Shown: positions 11,346 to 23,444 of the stretch, piece by piece
Position numbering within the stretch: the stretch's first letter is position 1
Layout of the letters: every line of letters begins with the position of its first letter
NCBI GenBank assembly: GCA_946902985.2
Contig: OX336388.2
Span: 1,386,847,723 to 1,386,911,722 of the forward strand
DNA length: 64,000 nt
Source of the DNA: Meconema thalassinum
Taxonomy: Eukaryota > Arthropoda > Insecta > Orthoptera > Tettigoniidae
Direction: 5' to 3'
Made by a program: the position numbers and the translations under genes
Notes under the pieces: model-generated
The model's input: only the letters and a program-made list of their open reading frames with translations
Told to the model about the DNA's origin: nothing
Database searches by the model: none

Positions 11346-11735
11346 TGGAACAGGGCAACGGATAAAAGAGGCTAAATGAAATCAACGGCCCCTTTAAAGT
11401 CCTCGAAATCAGAGCGTGTTTTAACAATAGGATGAGTGGACAATCAAATAAACAAGTGTTCTACGGATTTCTACAGCGCGTGTTTTACCATTTGTGACTA
11501 CTCTTGGGTAATGTAAGAAACTAACTTCGTATTTCAATAGAAAAATCGAACTCTCGTGCAATTTCTAAGGATCTGTAATTTCTTCTGAACAGCAGAACTA
11601 TTCCACATTATGGTGCATGATGGTACCTACTTACCTCTCACAAATATACATCGGGGTCTATTCCTGTGAGATATTCGAAGTGGAAAGTCACGTCGAATGA
11701 ACAAAAGACAGTCCTGTGACTTTTGTTGTTGTTGT
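11346..11735. other. No gene recognised
   Basis: AT-rich flank of the promoter-like island. Short frames only, no clear splice sites or repeat matches. Confidence 0.45.
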
Positions 11736-12228
11736 TTCAGTTACGGGTTTACAACATCATAGTCATCAGACCCGTACACTTATATATCTGCTGAATCTGT
11801 CTGTTGATCTGTGTTATTGTGGTACATGTACTTTATTTTATGTCTACCCCTTTATTACTCCTTTATCAACCGGGTCGGGGATGAGATGCGATGAAATCCG
11901 ATGTGGTGGGTGGTTTTATGGAGGGATACCCTTCCTGACGCCAACCTCACGAGAGGAGTTAATGAGAGATGAAATGAATGAAGACGAATGTAACTTGGCA
12001 AGGAAGTGGCCGTCAGAAGGTACCGTCCCAGCATTTACCTTTCTAGCATTTACATGGGTTAGGTGGGAAACCACCGAAGGACACTTCTAGGATAGTGGAA
12101 GTGGGAATTAAATCTAACTCTTCTCAGTTTTACCTCATTCCAGTCCTTAGATCAGAATTAAATTTCTCGGCAGGGCCTTCGAAGCAGGGAGTCTCAAGAC
12201 CTACCCGTAAGCCATAGGAGAGGCATAA
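11736..12228 (-). mobile_element. SINE alpha body with inserted or swapped tail segment
   Basis: Minus strand: decayed head near 12225, body with GGTTTCCCACCTAACCC and GGACGGTACCTTCTGACGGC to about 12005. Next comes a segment with CATCTCATTAACTCCTCTCG and CATCGCATCTCATCCCCGACCC (11990-11860) shared with other tails at 5125 and 61855. An alpha tail fragment follows to about 11740. Another mosaic SINE. Confidence 0.55.
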
Positions 12229-12281
12229 TGATGGAATATAAAATTTACTATTAGCAGTAATGACTGAAGATGGTTGAATTG

Positions 12282-12282
12282 C

Positions 12283-12348
<66 letters not shown>
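12282..12348. repeat. (TTA)n microsatellite
   Basis: About 22 trinucleotide units, nearly perfect. Confidence 0.97.
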
Positions 12349-12351
<3 letters not shown>

Positions 12352-12387
12352 GAATAACTACAGTTTGTATTTCCACTTTATAATTTA

Positions 12388-13822
12388 AACAAGATATTCA
12401 GCAAAAAAGATATAGCCTACTTTCTCCAAAATGAAACTCTATGTCCTTATCGCCTCCTATTTTCTTCGAAGTAAAAAAGGGCACACAACAGTATGACATA
12501 CGGTACTGGATTTGAGCAGCGGCGTTCAAACCATAGTTTATAATTTACCCCAGCATTTTACAATTTCATCAGCTAACACCCCAAACAAGGTAGGAATTCA
12601 GTATATTAATACCGACTACTTACAATAATTGAAACTGAAATGGTCTAAACGTATCACTGGGACAAACACATTTAATAAACTAACTGCACAGCTAATTTTT
12701 AATCGCGTCTACCTTGGGGGCGAGTGCGCTCTATCAGCAACAAGAGGAAATTTTTCAATTACAGCGTATGCATGGGTTCACCAACTGGGAATGTCAAGGC
12801 CGGTATAGAGCGCAGCTCGCATCTAGTAGGTCCTGGTTAGGACATGCATAGTTCAACTTGTTGCTAGTAGGTGTCACTCGTGCAGATCCGGTAGAGAACT
12901 TTGTTTTAATATTAAATATATATTTTACATTGCAAAATGCACAACATAACGCTCAACTTTATAACATCTCAGTACTTAAAAACAATAAATATAAAAAATC
13001 ACGCAAAAAAATACAACTCTGATAATTTATGAACCCAGGCCAACTGGCTGAAAGACCAAAGCTTTACCACTGAGCCAAAGTCCTCCCATGTCAAACGTTA
13101 TCAATTGATTCACCTACAACGTCTTAGCAAATAATGACTTTGACTAAACTATTTCTTCACTGGAATATATTTCATTTCATACAAAATCATATTATTTCTA
13201 TCGGTAGGCTATATTGCATGCAACATACTCAAATTAGTGGAAGAAAGGTCAGAACGGGAGATCAGCTGCCATCTTGTCTTGTAACCGAGACGGCTCAGTT
13301 TTTTAAAGTCACTCCTGCAGTATAATATTATAATATATGCTTTTAATTTCGAATGGGCATCGTCCTTTCGAACAGTTTAAACCATTCTCGCTTCGATAAT
13401 CGGTCCCAAGTTATAGATTATAAAGATTGCATAATTCACACGGCCACCATCCTGAAATAGTAAGGCTGATGACCTTGTAGTTTGGGCGCAAGTCGCATCC
13501 CATATAAAGGTATGTTTTCACCAAATTTGATAAAGATCCAATTATTAGTTTGTTCATAATTTAATTTTAAGTTTTGACCATTTGAGTGGCTGCCATTATG
13601 TTTTGGTAAAGATGGTGGCAATATAAAACATGACACTGGGGAGCTCTTTGCTAATGCTACCTCTGTACCAAATTCCGTTCAATTCGGTTCCGTCGTGTTT
13701 GAATTGATAGAGGGCGGACAGAATACACACTCACACACACACTCACACACAGACAGACTGACAACTTTTGGCCCGTGTACATCTCATAAGTCTACTTTCA
13801 ATTTTTGCAAAAATGAAGCTAT
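12388..13822 (-). mobile_element. Helentron-like element B1 (decayed, non-autonomous)
   Basis: The 5' end (right, about 13822-13780) has a decayed hairpin, then CTTATGAGATGTACACGGGCC. A GT/GTCT microsatellite follows (13728-13762), then the family-B core. In the core the conserved CCAT motif occurs at 13446 and 13592, 146 bp apart. The left end (12391-12430) matches the 3' end of copy B2: GTAGGCTATA after GGAGAAA, and a degraded hairpin. The middle (12430-13430) is not clearly family-B and includes a tRNA-like scrap at 13030-13085, so the outer boundary call is tentative. No coding capacity. Confidence 0.55.
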
Positions 13823-15093
13823 TCTTTAGTGTTGCTTAAATAACAATTAAAATTGTAGCTTTCAGTCAGTCAACACAAAAACATTACAATTACTGGAATA
13901 TGTTAACAATAACCTGAAACACATTACATGTTATTAATATTCATATATATCTTGTTACGGACTATTGAAGAAGAACCGAGAAAGAAAACAGAAAAACGTG
14001 ATTAATTAATTAATTAATTTAGATTCTAGTAATTGAAATAATTTTTGTGTTGACCGACTCAAAGCAACAATATTAATTAAATTAACTTTATAATTTGAAA
14101 TATAACTCCGACCAGTTTCACCTTTCGGCATTGTCGCAATAAATAACTGACCAGTACAACAATGGTTAAGGTATATATAGAACAGTAGGGCCTTACAGGA
14201 CTCATGAGAACTGTGCATGTTTGAGTATTTAGGCAGCAGGGGTGTAGAAGATCAGTGAGACAAAACACACGCGAAAAACAGATAGCGTAAGAAACAAGGT
14301 CAGGATGTCCGGATAAAACAAATTAATGGGACACAGGTGAGAGTAATGGGGAGGTATTTAAGTTCATCAAACTAATGAGGGATCCTGGTAGACAATCTTC
14401 TTGATCTTCAGCCCCTCCAGAATATCTAGCCACGACACTGAACTCGTCGTGACTGTGGAAGAAACGAATGATGTGCATGAGCATGTTCAGCTATACTAGA
14501 GTCCAAATGTTCCAGTCACCAGCTCTTTTCGTGTTCTTCAATCCCTCTCCTAAATCTACACTCATCCTACATATGCTGATTCACAAACAACAGCGTTGCT
14601 TGTAACCCCGACTGTTATACAATATCTTCAATTAAATTTCTTAAATATTGTTTTGTCAATAAAATGCAGTTCTAAAATCATTTTGTTTCATCATCCCTTC
14701 AATTGTGTAACTTGAATTAAATTAAATGATCTTGCACCATTTCAAGTTGATATCTATTTCTCTCCCGCTTCCGGGGTATGTGCGCCTTTCAGCGACTCTC
14801 TTCTGCGTTTTCATTGACAACTTATGCTATATCCATTGTTAATACCAATTTGTTTGATTAATAATAATTCACAATTAAAATCATCCATGAAAAGTTAACA
14901 ACGGCTTTCCACATTGATTTGGAATTTTAAGGACTATATTATTACGTTTTTTTGTCCAGAAATATTTAAGTTATGCTCATGAGTGGGGTATTGTTTCATC
15001 TTACATGGGACAATTTCTTCTCTTCACATTTGTATCCAACTCAAGCTCTTTTCGTTGGGAAACCTAGGCTTTAATTTCCCTGCTTTCCTTGGC
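13823..15093. other. No gene recognised
   Basis: AT-rich with short palindromic TTAATTAATTAA runs (about 14003). No ORF or repeat-family match that I can support. Confidence 0.45.
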
Positions 15094-15096
15094 CCT

Positions 15097-15101
15097 TCTT
15101 C

Positions 15102-15164
<63 letters not shown>

Positions 15165-15165
15165 C
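15097..15165. repeat. (TTA)n microsatellite
   Basis: About 22 units. The long poly-tyrosine frame it creates on the plus strand is an artefact of the repeat. Confidence 0.97.
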
Positions 15166-15409
15166 CTAGGTGTTGGGGTGGACATAGTAAGTGGACTTGG
15201 TATTACAAATAAAAATTAATGATTAAAACAGGTCGTTAAAACCATTTGTTATTCCTTACTTTGAAAATGAATAGACTTTTAACTTTGAATCTTTACGATA
15301 TTCTTTAAAGATTAATTTTAGTTACTTTTGTGGATGTCTTGAAGCCAAGTTTTGGAAAATTCGTAAGACACTATCACTATACTTAGTTGTACGTAAGACG
15401 GAGCATACA

Positions 15410-16096
15410 TCTTAAGGAGTTAAAACCATAGCTATTTAAATAGCAAGACTGTGCATGTCATAGATCTTGTATAACAATTACATACATTACCGTGGCAACA
15501 CACACATCTTGCTATTAGAAGCAAAATTGTTAATCTTCTTTCAAAATTCAAACCATATTTCTCTTATCCATTTTTCATAATTTGGTTCTATCTTTCTGGT
15601 GATCTTTACCGTTTCCCTCAAATAGCCCAGGTTTATGGCAATTTTTTGACTTTTGTAAGTGGGTGTTGAACCTTCAGCTACAAAATGAATCTTACTCAAA
15701 CCTTTGTGACTTTAATTAGTCTTTCTTTAAAATAATATTTTTTTTGTTTCCTCAGAATAAAAATAAAATACTAACGCTTAATTAATTAATTAATACATAT
15801 AAATGAGTGAGATTCATCTTTTTGATGCAGGATTAACACCCACTTCATAAACGGATAATTCCAAAAATTGCTATAAATTGGAAGATATGAGGGAAATTAT
15901 GGAGATCTGCACAAAGCAAGAACCAAATTTTGAAAAATGGATTAAAATACTTACGATATACATTTTCAAAATACAAAACTTCGCTTCGAATAGCAAGATG
16001 TGTGTGTTTCCTTTGAAATGTATATAATCGTTGTGCAAGATCTATGGCAGGCACGGTCATAATAATGAAATAGTCTTTGATTTATTTCCTTAAGCC
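15410..16096. repeat. Foldback element with ~290-bp inverted arms
   Basis: The left arm (15410-15720) and the reverse complement of the right arm (15800-16096) align nearly end to end. Shared landmarks in order are CTTAAGGA, CATAGATCTTG, CACACACATCTTGCTATT, CCATTTTTC-AATTTGGTTCT and AGTGGGTGTT. The loop is about 80-90 bp and AT-rich (TTAATTAATTAATTAA). The arms have diverged visibly, so it is old. No ORF. Probably a MITE of unknown superfamily; terminal boundaries and TSD are not clear. Confidence 0.7.
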
Positions 16097-16589
16097 CCCT
16101 CCCTTAATTAATCGTAATGCTACTTGAATTAGGGGTTTTAATGTTGTCTTAGTTCTCCGTGTCTTAAATAAAATGCTGACGAATTGTGTACATTATTATT
16201 TTAATGGAAACTCTTTGCCACGTTAAACATTTAACTTTTATCAGTTAGTCTTGTTTAACTTAAACGTAATCAGATAATATTTTCAACACTTAACTTTAGC
16301 TTCAATTAGTTAATGTTTAGTTAACTTTCCAAGTGTGGCAGTGATTATTAATCATTCTCGTCACAACTATAGAAGAAAATAACTGACTGGTGCTTCTCAT
16401 GAAGCTCCTTTTACTCTACTGTACACAAAAAATTAGAGAGATATTAATTGTTTGAATGAAATGCTAGTCATTCTGTACTCAGAGTGATTGCGCACAGTTT
16501 GATGTTGTTCTTGTTGAATGAATTATATATAGTTGTTATGATGGGGTATAAATTACATAGGCTGAGAAGAGTAATCATGCCCTCCATAC
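16097..16589. other. No gene recognised
   Basis: AT-rich DNA with several copies of TTAACTTTA/GTTTAACTTAA words around 16225-16335. No further structure supported. Confidence 0.4.
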
Positions 16590-16935
16590 AGTGGCTTTTT
16601 TGGCAGTCATCCCGGAGGTCTAGGATCAATTCCCGGCTCTGCCTAGAAATTCAATTCACGTCTGACGGCTGGAACGAGGTACACTTAGCATCGAACTAAA
16701 ACTAAGAATAGATGGGTTTAATCCAGAAAGTGGTCTTCCGTGGTTTCCCATTTCTACTACAGGCAAATGTCGGGATTGTTCATGAATGAAGCCCACCGTC
16801 AAATCCTTACCAATTCTAGTCTCAGTTACAAATACACACACTTTTGTAGACACCTCAATAACTCAGTTTATCAGGCAAATCCTATGCTCACAATCAAGTA
16901 CATGGGGATGAATGACCACTATGTCAAATCCCCTA
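16590..16935 (+). mobile_element. SINE alpha, decayed
   Basis: Head remnant with GGATCAATTCCCGGCTCTGCC (16623-16642), body with TGGTCTTCCGTGGTTTCCCA and CAAATGTCGGGATTG. The tail runs through CAATCAAGTACATGGGG to a (AAT)n end (16930-16955). Confidence 0.7.
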
Positions 16936-17084
16936 ATAATAATAATAATAATAAGAAGAATAACAACCACAACTTATTTATCATGGAAAAACTCTGCCAT
17001 CACTTATCAAAGTATAATAACCCACAAGGTTCAAAACCTGTCATTTCAGTATAACGAGCTGGATACTTAGTAGGAATGTGCAAG

Positions 17085-17330
17085 CTTATTAGCTCTCCAT
17101 CCAGATGGGCCGGGATCGATTCAAGGCTTAACCGCGGAGCGTTTTAAGCCTGGTATGAGTATTGAAACGAGGTGAATTAAGCCGCATGGAGAAAACTGAG
17201 AAGGGATGTGGTTTCGAATCCTTCTCTTATTCATTTTGCATGGCTTTCCACTTCGTCTCCAGGTGAGTTCAAGGATGTAGCTACGCTAAGTTTAAAGCTG
17301 CCTCCTATTTAAACCTAAACCCAATTAAAG
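17085..17330 (+). mobile_element. SINE alpha fragment, strongly decayed
   Basis: The B-box-like GGGATCGATTC and the body words AAAACTGAGAAGGGATG and GGCTTTCCACTTCGTCTCCAGG are recognisable. The tail is lost. Confidence 0.45.
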
Positions 17331-17504
17331 GGAAACACACTACTGCAGACATTTTCGGATATATTATTTACGACACTGAGATGATATCCGCAATGGACCA
17401 AAATTATTATTCATAGTGACTTACTATGTTTATCATTTTCATTTTTGATGTATACAAAGAAAATAAATTAAATTGACTGAAACCATAAATACATAATAAT
17501 TATG

Positions 17505-17716
17505 TTATTGGGTTTACGTCTCTTTTAACTACTGCTGCGTTTTCTAGACGCCGGGGTGCCAGAATTTTGCCCGGAATGGGATCCTGAACGTGCCAGTAAA
17601 TCTACTGACATAGCTCCCTCGCACTTGCGCACCCTCAAATGCCAACTCACTGAACCAGGATTCGAACCTTGGGAACATCAGGCGTGAATGTTACCGCTGA
17701 GCCACGGAGCCAGTCG
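17505..17716 (-). mobile_element. SINE delta, full length
   Basis: Minus strand: head GACTGGCTCCGTGGCTCAGC with B box AAGGTTCGAATCCTGG, then body AAATTCTGGCACCCCGGCG and end GACGTAAACCCAATAACAT. An imperfect AATAATTA repeat flanks both ends (about 17492 and 17722). Other copies lie at 33244-33427 and 62205-62425. Confidence 0.75.
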
Positions 17717-17896
17717 AAAAAATAATTAAGGTGTAGATTTTGCAAGAGGCGAAATATCATGAATAACCTGCAAAGGTTAACGAGAAAGTCGCCCTAAGTA
17801 ATTTGTGTGGCGCATCCGATAATGCGCTCGCCTCACATGCCCAACTATCAACCAATAATTTTCAGTCGGTCAAATCATATTAGGTGGGGTGACTAC

Positions 17897-18487
17897 ATAC
17901 CAGGTGAATCAGCAGCCCCTAACAATATTGTTTTATGCAGCCAGCAAGCGTTGATATCAGGAAGGTGGATATTTCTCTGCTTGCATCACATATGGTACTA
18001 ATGCACTGCAAGCATATCCCGCAAACAATGAAAATGAATGAAAATGAAAATCCTCAGCCTGCTTCCAGTCTCCGACCGGGTCAGGAATGGAATGAATGAA
18101 GCCCCCATCTAGCGGCGAGGATATGAACTGTGCCGGCTGCCGAAGCCTGACGCACTCCTCTGGGGCAATGATTATGTGAATGGCAGATGAAATGAAATGA
18201 TAGTGGAGAGTGTTGCTGGAATGAAATTTTGACAGGGAAAACCGGAGTACCCAGAGAAAAACCTTTCTGCCTCCGTTTTGTCCAGCTCAGATCTCACATG
18301 GAGTGACCTGGATTTGAACCACGAACCCAGCGGTGAGAGGCCTGCGTGCTGCCGCCTAAGCCACGGAGGCTTCACCACAAACAATACTGAAAGCTATTAA
18401 TTTTCCCTTATATTAGTCTATAGTGACAACAACGCTAATCGGGCTGCATAAAACAATATTATTGGGGGCAGCTGGTTCACCTGGTAT
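17897..18487. mobile_element. Palindromic MITE family Q, copy 1, split by a SINE
   Basis: Terminal inverted repeats ATACCAGGTGAATCAGC / GCTGGTTCACCTGGTAT at 17897 and 18471-18487. The arms match the intact Q copy at 44709-45046, but the right arm has lost its inner third. SINE beta (18030-18375) sits near the centre. Non-coding; superfamily not assigned. Confidence 0.75.
18030..18375 (-). mobile_element. SINE beta, nested in MITE Q
   Basis: Full-length minus-strand copy with head ending at 18371 and tail AATGAAAATGAATGAAAATG at the left. The flanking 10-mer is CGCAAACAAT (18020-18029) versus CACAAACAAT (18376-18385), a TSD with one change. The MITE was therefore in place before this SINE arrived. 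Confidence 0.85.
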
Positions 18488-18774
18488 ATAACACACTATT
18501 TCTGAAAAGATAACATGTAATAACGTTATTCACTTATGTAATGGGGGGATTTATGATGACGCGGTTTGATCGTCACATGGTCATCATCACGTACTGATTA
18601 CTAAGGTTGGAGTTTAATTTTATATAATACCCAGCATGCGTTGCAATGCCAATTTAATAAACAAGTGTTTGAGTTGTAGTTTTGTTTATTGAAGTGATTT
18701 TGGACACGCACTCATACAATGTAAACGAAAACTGCCCCTGAACTGTATGAAATACTCTCATTTGTTGGAACTAC

Positions 18775-18962
18775 TCATGAACCACCTATTGTAAAATGGA
18801 TTTACTAATTCAAAAACCTTCGCGATCGTGCATAACAGCTGACCCAAGTTCATTTGATGACTCCAATCGCGCATCATCTATTGTAAAATAGATGTTCTAA
18901 TTCAGGATCCTTCGGGGGCGTGCACATAACAACTCACCAAAGTTCATTTGTTAAACTGAAAA
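18775..18962 (+). repeat. Two ~90-bp tandem units
   Basis: Unit 1 (about 18781-18872) and unit 2 (about 18873-18957) share CTATTGTAAAAT-GAT, CTAATTCA, CCTTCG and CAAAGTTCATTTG/CAAGTTCATTTG in order. It ends against an M-family terminal scrap (CTGAAAAGCATTAATTTCGA at 18955). Confidence 0.6.
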
Positions 18963-20209
18963 GCATTAATTTCGATGACCAAGGCAACACCGAGAAACGG
19001 ATTGCAACACGTTAATAAAGAGTGAAACATTGTATTTCGACACCATCAGGTATCGCAGGCAGAACCTCGTGTTGTCATCTCTCTTGCCATTTAACTTGTC
19101 TGTGCATTCTCTCATCCGTTCCGTCACGTGTCCCGTATCTTCCCCAGTAAGCACACTGAAGGTATCCCATGTGGCATCACTGCCGAAGATAATTTGACAG
19201 CCGGCAAAGAAGAATGCTGTGGTAAACTTCACAGGGTGTAGACGCTAATAAAATAAGACGTGTGCATGCCAGTGCGTAACGTAGACAAACCGACAAAGGT
19301 TAAGGGTAAGAACAAAAGAGAGTTGAAAATTCAAACAAGTGAAATGAAATAATTCTATAAGTGTAAAGAGAGAGTTTATTACCTTATCAGGATGTAAGCA
19401 TTGTCCGCAGCTGGGCTGTAGATCTGCGAGAGGAAATGTATTAATAACAATTGTTCAAATAGGTTCTTTCTAGATACACTCAGCACGTTATGTTTTACAT
19501 GGTTGTCTATGTCATTAACAAAGTGTAAAATGTTAACATAACAATAATAAAAATCTAGTTAGTAAATTGTCAAATAGACTAATGAAAATATAACATAAGG
19601 CATTATTACTTCACAGAACATTCCATATATATTGATTTTCGCACATTGTGCTACACTCCGTCGATAAATATTACCCTTTGATCGAACATTTATCGTTCCA
19701 CTTCCTCACAACTATTTTATATGCTAGGCGTATGCATGTCATAGCTCTGGGGGGAAGTCAAGTAAAATAACGAAACTATTCGTATTAATAGGTAAATGAG
19801 TGAATGCAATGCTCTTATGTAAATTAGACGTATCGACACCTTCCGAGATGGATGGATTAGGGTTTATCCAAAAACATACTATTAGGATTTTTGGAATACG
19901 GCGAGATTTATACTTCAAAGACTGTCATAAGCATGATCATAAATTGCAATATGGAATACACCTGACATTACGTTGTCATGGCAACTCTATCACATCACAT
20001 CACATCCTTGGGAGAACAATATACGAGTAACCATGTCTGCCAAGAACTTTATAGTAATTTTCGCGCCATGGTCAGTAGCGCTCTAGCATGGCGCTCTTCA
20101 AACAGTATCATATCTCCTTCAATACTTGCTCGTTTGTTCTAATCCAAAAGTAATTATGATTTTCCTTATGATTAATTATGAGTTTTCTTTTATTTCGTTT
20201 CAATAATCG
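18963..20209. other. No gene recognised
   Basis: Begins with about 40 bp of M-family terminus (CCAAGGCAACACCGAGAAAC). The remainder is unique-looking DNA with only short frames. Confidence 0.45.
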
Positions 20210-20219
20210 GCTCTGTGGA

Positions 20220-20464
20220 TAAATGGTTAGCGTGCTAGGCTTTGGCCCGAAGTGCCCCGGGTTCGATTCCCGGCCGAGCCATCAGGGATTTTAATCTCCT
20301 GGGGTTAATTCCCATGGCTCGGGGACAGGGTGTATGTGCCGTCTTCATCATCACTTCACTTCATCCTCATTACGACGCGCAGGTCGCCCACGGGCGTCAA
20401 CTAGAAAGACCTGCACTCGGCCTCTCCGGAGGCCACACGATCATCATCATCATCATCATCATCC
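20220..20464 (+). mobile_element. SINE epsilon with well-preserved tRNA head and 10-bp TSD
   Basis: The head (about 20219-20280) still has a pairing acceptor stem (GGCTC...GAGCC), A box GTGGATAAATGG and B box GGGTTCGATTCCC. Body: TGGGGTTAATTCCCATGGCT, CGACGCGCAGGTCGCCCACG and a (ATC)n tail. TSD TCAATAATCG at 20210-20219 and 20465-20474. It is a SINE and not a tRNA gene, because the body and duplication follow directly. Confidence 0.88.
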
Positions 20465-20584
20465 TCAATAATCGATGAACATTATTTTTCTTCAATATTT
20501 GTAATTAGGTAATGGCGATAGCTTTCGATGTATTCATCCTCTAATACAAATGTTATTTTGATCTAAGTTATATTTCCGTGTATA

Positions 20585-20866
20585 TGGAGATCATAGGACC
20601 GTGTCAAATATACGTGGCCTTAAGTTAGGAACCATCCCAGAACTTGCCAGGAGTAATTGTTGAGGGATGAAGCCATGAAAACCACTTCCAGGGTGGCTGA
20701 GGTCGGAATCCAATCTTACTCTTCTCAGTTTAGCCTCACGAGGCTGAGTGTACCCCGTTCCAGGTCTGACACCGGCATTTGATTTTCTTGGTGGAGCCGG
20801 GAATCGAGCCCGGACCTCCAGGATGACAGCCAAGATCGCTAGCCGCTACACCACGTGGTGGTGACT
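20585..20866 (-). mobile_element. SINE alpha, missing the distal tail
   Basis: Minus-strand head at 20866-20790 (CCACGTGGTGTAGCGGCTAG, B box CGGGCTCGATTCCCGG), body to the CCTAACTTAAGGCCACG segment at 20615. The 3' part seen in other copies is absent. Confidence 0.75.
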
Positions 20867-20954
20867 CAAAGTCATGTTCTTCGAACTGATGCCTGTATTT
20901 GTCTCAAACTTCATTACTGATGTGGAGATCAGTGGAAGACACACAAAGTTGTGT

Positions 20955-21328
20955 GTTGGTTTTGCGACATCGTGGTCATGCAGCCCCGTATACTTGGTAG
21001 AATTTATCTGATAACCTGTGTCACTGCGATGTCTGTACCTGTGTGTGTGTATTTGTAATTGAGGTAGGATTTGGGTAGGACGCGGCCATGGCCTTATTTT
21101 AGGTGTCATCCCTATATTTGCCTGGAGTAGAAGTGGGAATCCACGGAAAACCACTTCCAGAATGTTGCAGGTAAGAATCGAACCCATCTCTTCTCAGTTT
21201 TGCCTCACAAGGCTGAGCGTACCTCGTTCCAGCCTTCAACCAGAATTAGTCTTGTCAGAGCCAGGAATCGAACCCAGAGCTCCCCGGTGACAGCCAAGAA
21301 TGCTAACCACTACGCAACGAGGCGGACT
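20955..21328 (-). mobile_element. SINE alpha, full length
   Basis: Minus-strand head ends at 21328 (GCCTCGTTGCGTAGTGGTTA). The body includes TGGTTTTCCGTGGATTCCCA and the tail CAAGTATACGGGGCTGCATG is near 20985. Adjacent to the previous copy in the same orientation, about 90 bp apart. Confidence 0.78.
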
Positions 21329-21334
21329 AAGAGA

Positions 21335-21890
21335 CAGAGAGAAACAAAGTTTGCGCTGGTAATACAAAAGAAAGCAGCAATGAACCAAAATGGCGGGTGA
21401 CTCTACTTAGTACGGTAGTGTAATGAGGCCTACTACCTCAGGGACTTCATCATCTGTCGTGACAGCCTATCAGTGTCGCAGGAAAACATGGCACAACTGC
21501 TCTAACATGCCCGCACTGCGGGAAGTATTAAAGGGGAAAACGTCAAGCTCAACCTTTCGAATTGGGAAATCTACAAAAGACACAGGGGCAGAAGAAATGA
21601 TGCGGATTGCCTCTTAGGAATGTGTGCTTGGTCTTATACAAACAAGAACTGTCGAAATAGAAATTCGAATTCTTACTTGGGGAGGAAACATACTTTGCAC
21701 AACAGCCAAGTGTCTACGCTAAGTGACAGCCCTCGAGTACGTAGTGATTTCCTGTCAACGCTAGGTAATCTCCTCCTAGACGAGCAAGTTTGGTACAAGT
21801 TACTTTTTGTTGAATTTACATCGAAAGAGGAACATAGGCAATAGTTCTAGAATAGAACAGTTTGATGTAGGAAATTCATTTTAGGGACTT
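21335..21890. other. No gene recognised
   Basis: Several 60-75 codon frames on the plus strand, none with a recognisable motif. No repeat match. Confidence 0.4.
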
Positions 21891-21894
21891 GGGG

Positions 21895-22165
21895 CATTTT
21901 GATCATCAGCTCCATGTTCTTGGATGTATGTTGAACTTGTATGATAACCTGTGTTTCTGTAATGACTGTACTAGTGTGTGTAGTTGCATTAGGGAGAGGT
22001 ATGAGGTGGGCGCGATGGGATTTTAAATAAGGTACTATTCCAAAACTTTTCTGGAGTGGGATGGAAAAACCCTGGGAACCACACTCAGAATATACACTGT
22101 TAACGCCGGGATTTGAACCTCCAATCTCCAGATTCGTTGCAGCTCCCACATCACGGTCGTGGTTA
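21895..22165 (-). mobile_element. SINE eta, second copy
   Basis: Minus-strand head about 22165-22095 (GTAACCACGACCGTGATGTG, B box GGTTCAAATCCCGG), body with CCATCCCACTCCAG, tail toward 21900. Same family as 9060-9375. A short plus-strand alpha body scrap (GGTTTTCCGTGATTTACCAC) follows at 22190-22265. Confidence 0.68.
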
Positions 22166-22439
22166 CACATTTCACGCGCAAAACTGAGGAGAGGCGGGTT
22201 CGAAACAAACTTCAGCCACCCTGGAAGTGGTTTTCCGTGATTTACCACTTGTATTCCAAGCAAACTAACTTAAGGGGGCTCATAAGGCCTAAGCCTGGAA
22301 AGCATGCATTTTGTAAATCACTCTATATCTATGGAACCATAACAGGGATTTGAATTAAACAGTGTACACTTGCAGTACAAATGCTGGGCTTTCATTTGAT
22401 GTATAAAGTTTTAAAATACAATATATACAAGTGTTTAGG

Positions 22440-22862
22440 AGCGTTAAAAATCCCTCAGTATGCCTTCCGTCGGAGGGGAAGTAAAGCCGGCGGTCCCATG
22501 TCATAGATTTATGGCATGTTAAAGAACCACTAATTGCACCTGTGTGAAGCTAAATTGGATAGGTTAAGAATGTAAACAACGCTCTTAGGTTTCTACGTTC
22601 GTTGCCGAGAGCCGACTGCGGTGGCGTCTAGTAGCTAAGTTCTGAACTTGGCCTAGTAGTCGTTGACGGTGGCGCTTGGCGGCAAAAGTAGGAACTATTT
22701 GAAAAATTCTAAGTTGCAGTACTTAAATTAAAACACAGATAACACACACTAATACAGTCATCACAATTAACACCGGTTATCAGACAGATTCTACACACAC
22801 CCAAAGTACACGGGGCTAAATGACCGCGTTGTCGCAGCCCCTGAACTTAAGAACCAACCAAC
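22440..22862 (+). mobile_element. SINE gamma, 5'-truncated
   Basis: Starts inside the body at GAGCGTTAAAAATCCCTCAG and continues through CATAGATTTATGGCATGT and GTGGCGTCTAGTAGC. It ends CGCAGCCCCTGAACTTAAGA with a CCAACCAACCAAG end. The minus-strand copy at 54020-54440 stops at the same body point. Confidence 0.78.
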
Positions 22863-23444
22863 CAAGTGAAATGAAATTTACATATTAAATTATTTTTTAA
22901 TGATACAAAAAACAAAATTTCTTGATATCTATCAACGTGATTGGCATAAACTTTTTTTCCCTTAGAGACAACACTAAATTACATTACCCAGGATAGACCT
23001 CTAAATGTTTAGTGGAAGATTAAATTACCCTTTTGTAGGTATTTCATTTTAATATTGAAAACAAAAATTCACATGATGTTTTAGGTGCACTGAGCATATT
23101 TTTCAAAGAAGATGGGGTTGACTTTTCTCCTAGGGGTATACTTTGCACATGTTCGGAAAAACGTTTAGTAACATCTGGTGTCTGTTGCAATAACCACAGA
23201 GTGCTAACATTTTTTTGTTTGCACCATTGGTATCCCAACAAGTCCCTTTGTAGGTTCTCCTTGACTTCCTGCTATTATTTGTAACTCACTTCCGGTGTGG
23301 AATATTGGCGTGTATTTGTGATCATATTTTCCGAGAAAAAATTCTATGCGCAGCGAAGCCGTCCTCTGCGCTACAGAAGTAAGAGTGTTTGAATTATTTT
23401 CACTGAATAATGGTCTTTTCAGAAATTAAGTGCATTATTTTCAT
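22863..23444. other. No gene recognised
   Basis: AT-rich unique DNA. Its frames are short and unrecognised. Confidence 0.4.

Noticed and set aside
14983..15219. Open frame with a long tyrosine run
   Set aside because: The frame exists only because a (TTA)n microsatellite has no stop in that register.
20219..20281. Well-paired tRNA-like sequence that could be a real tRNA gene
   Set aside because: It is followed at once by a SINE body and (ATC)n tail, and the whole unit is flanked by a 10-bp TSD, so it is a SINE head.
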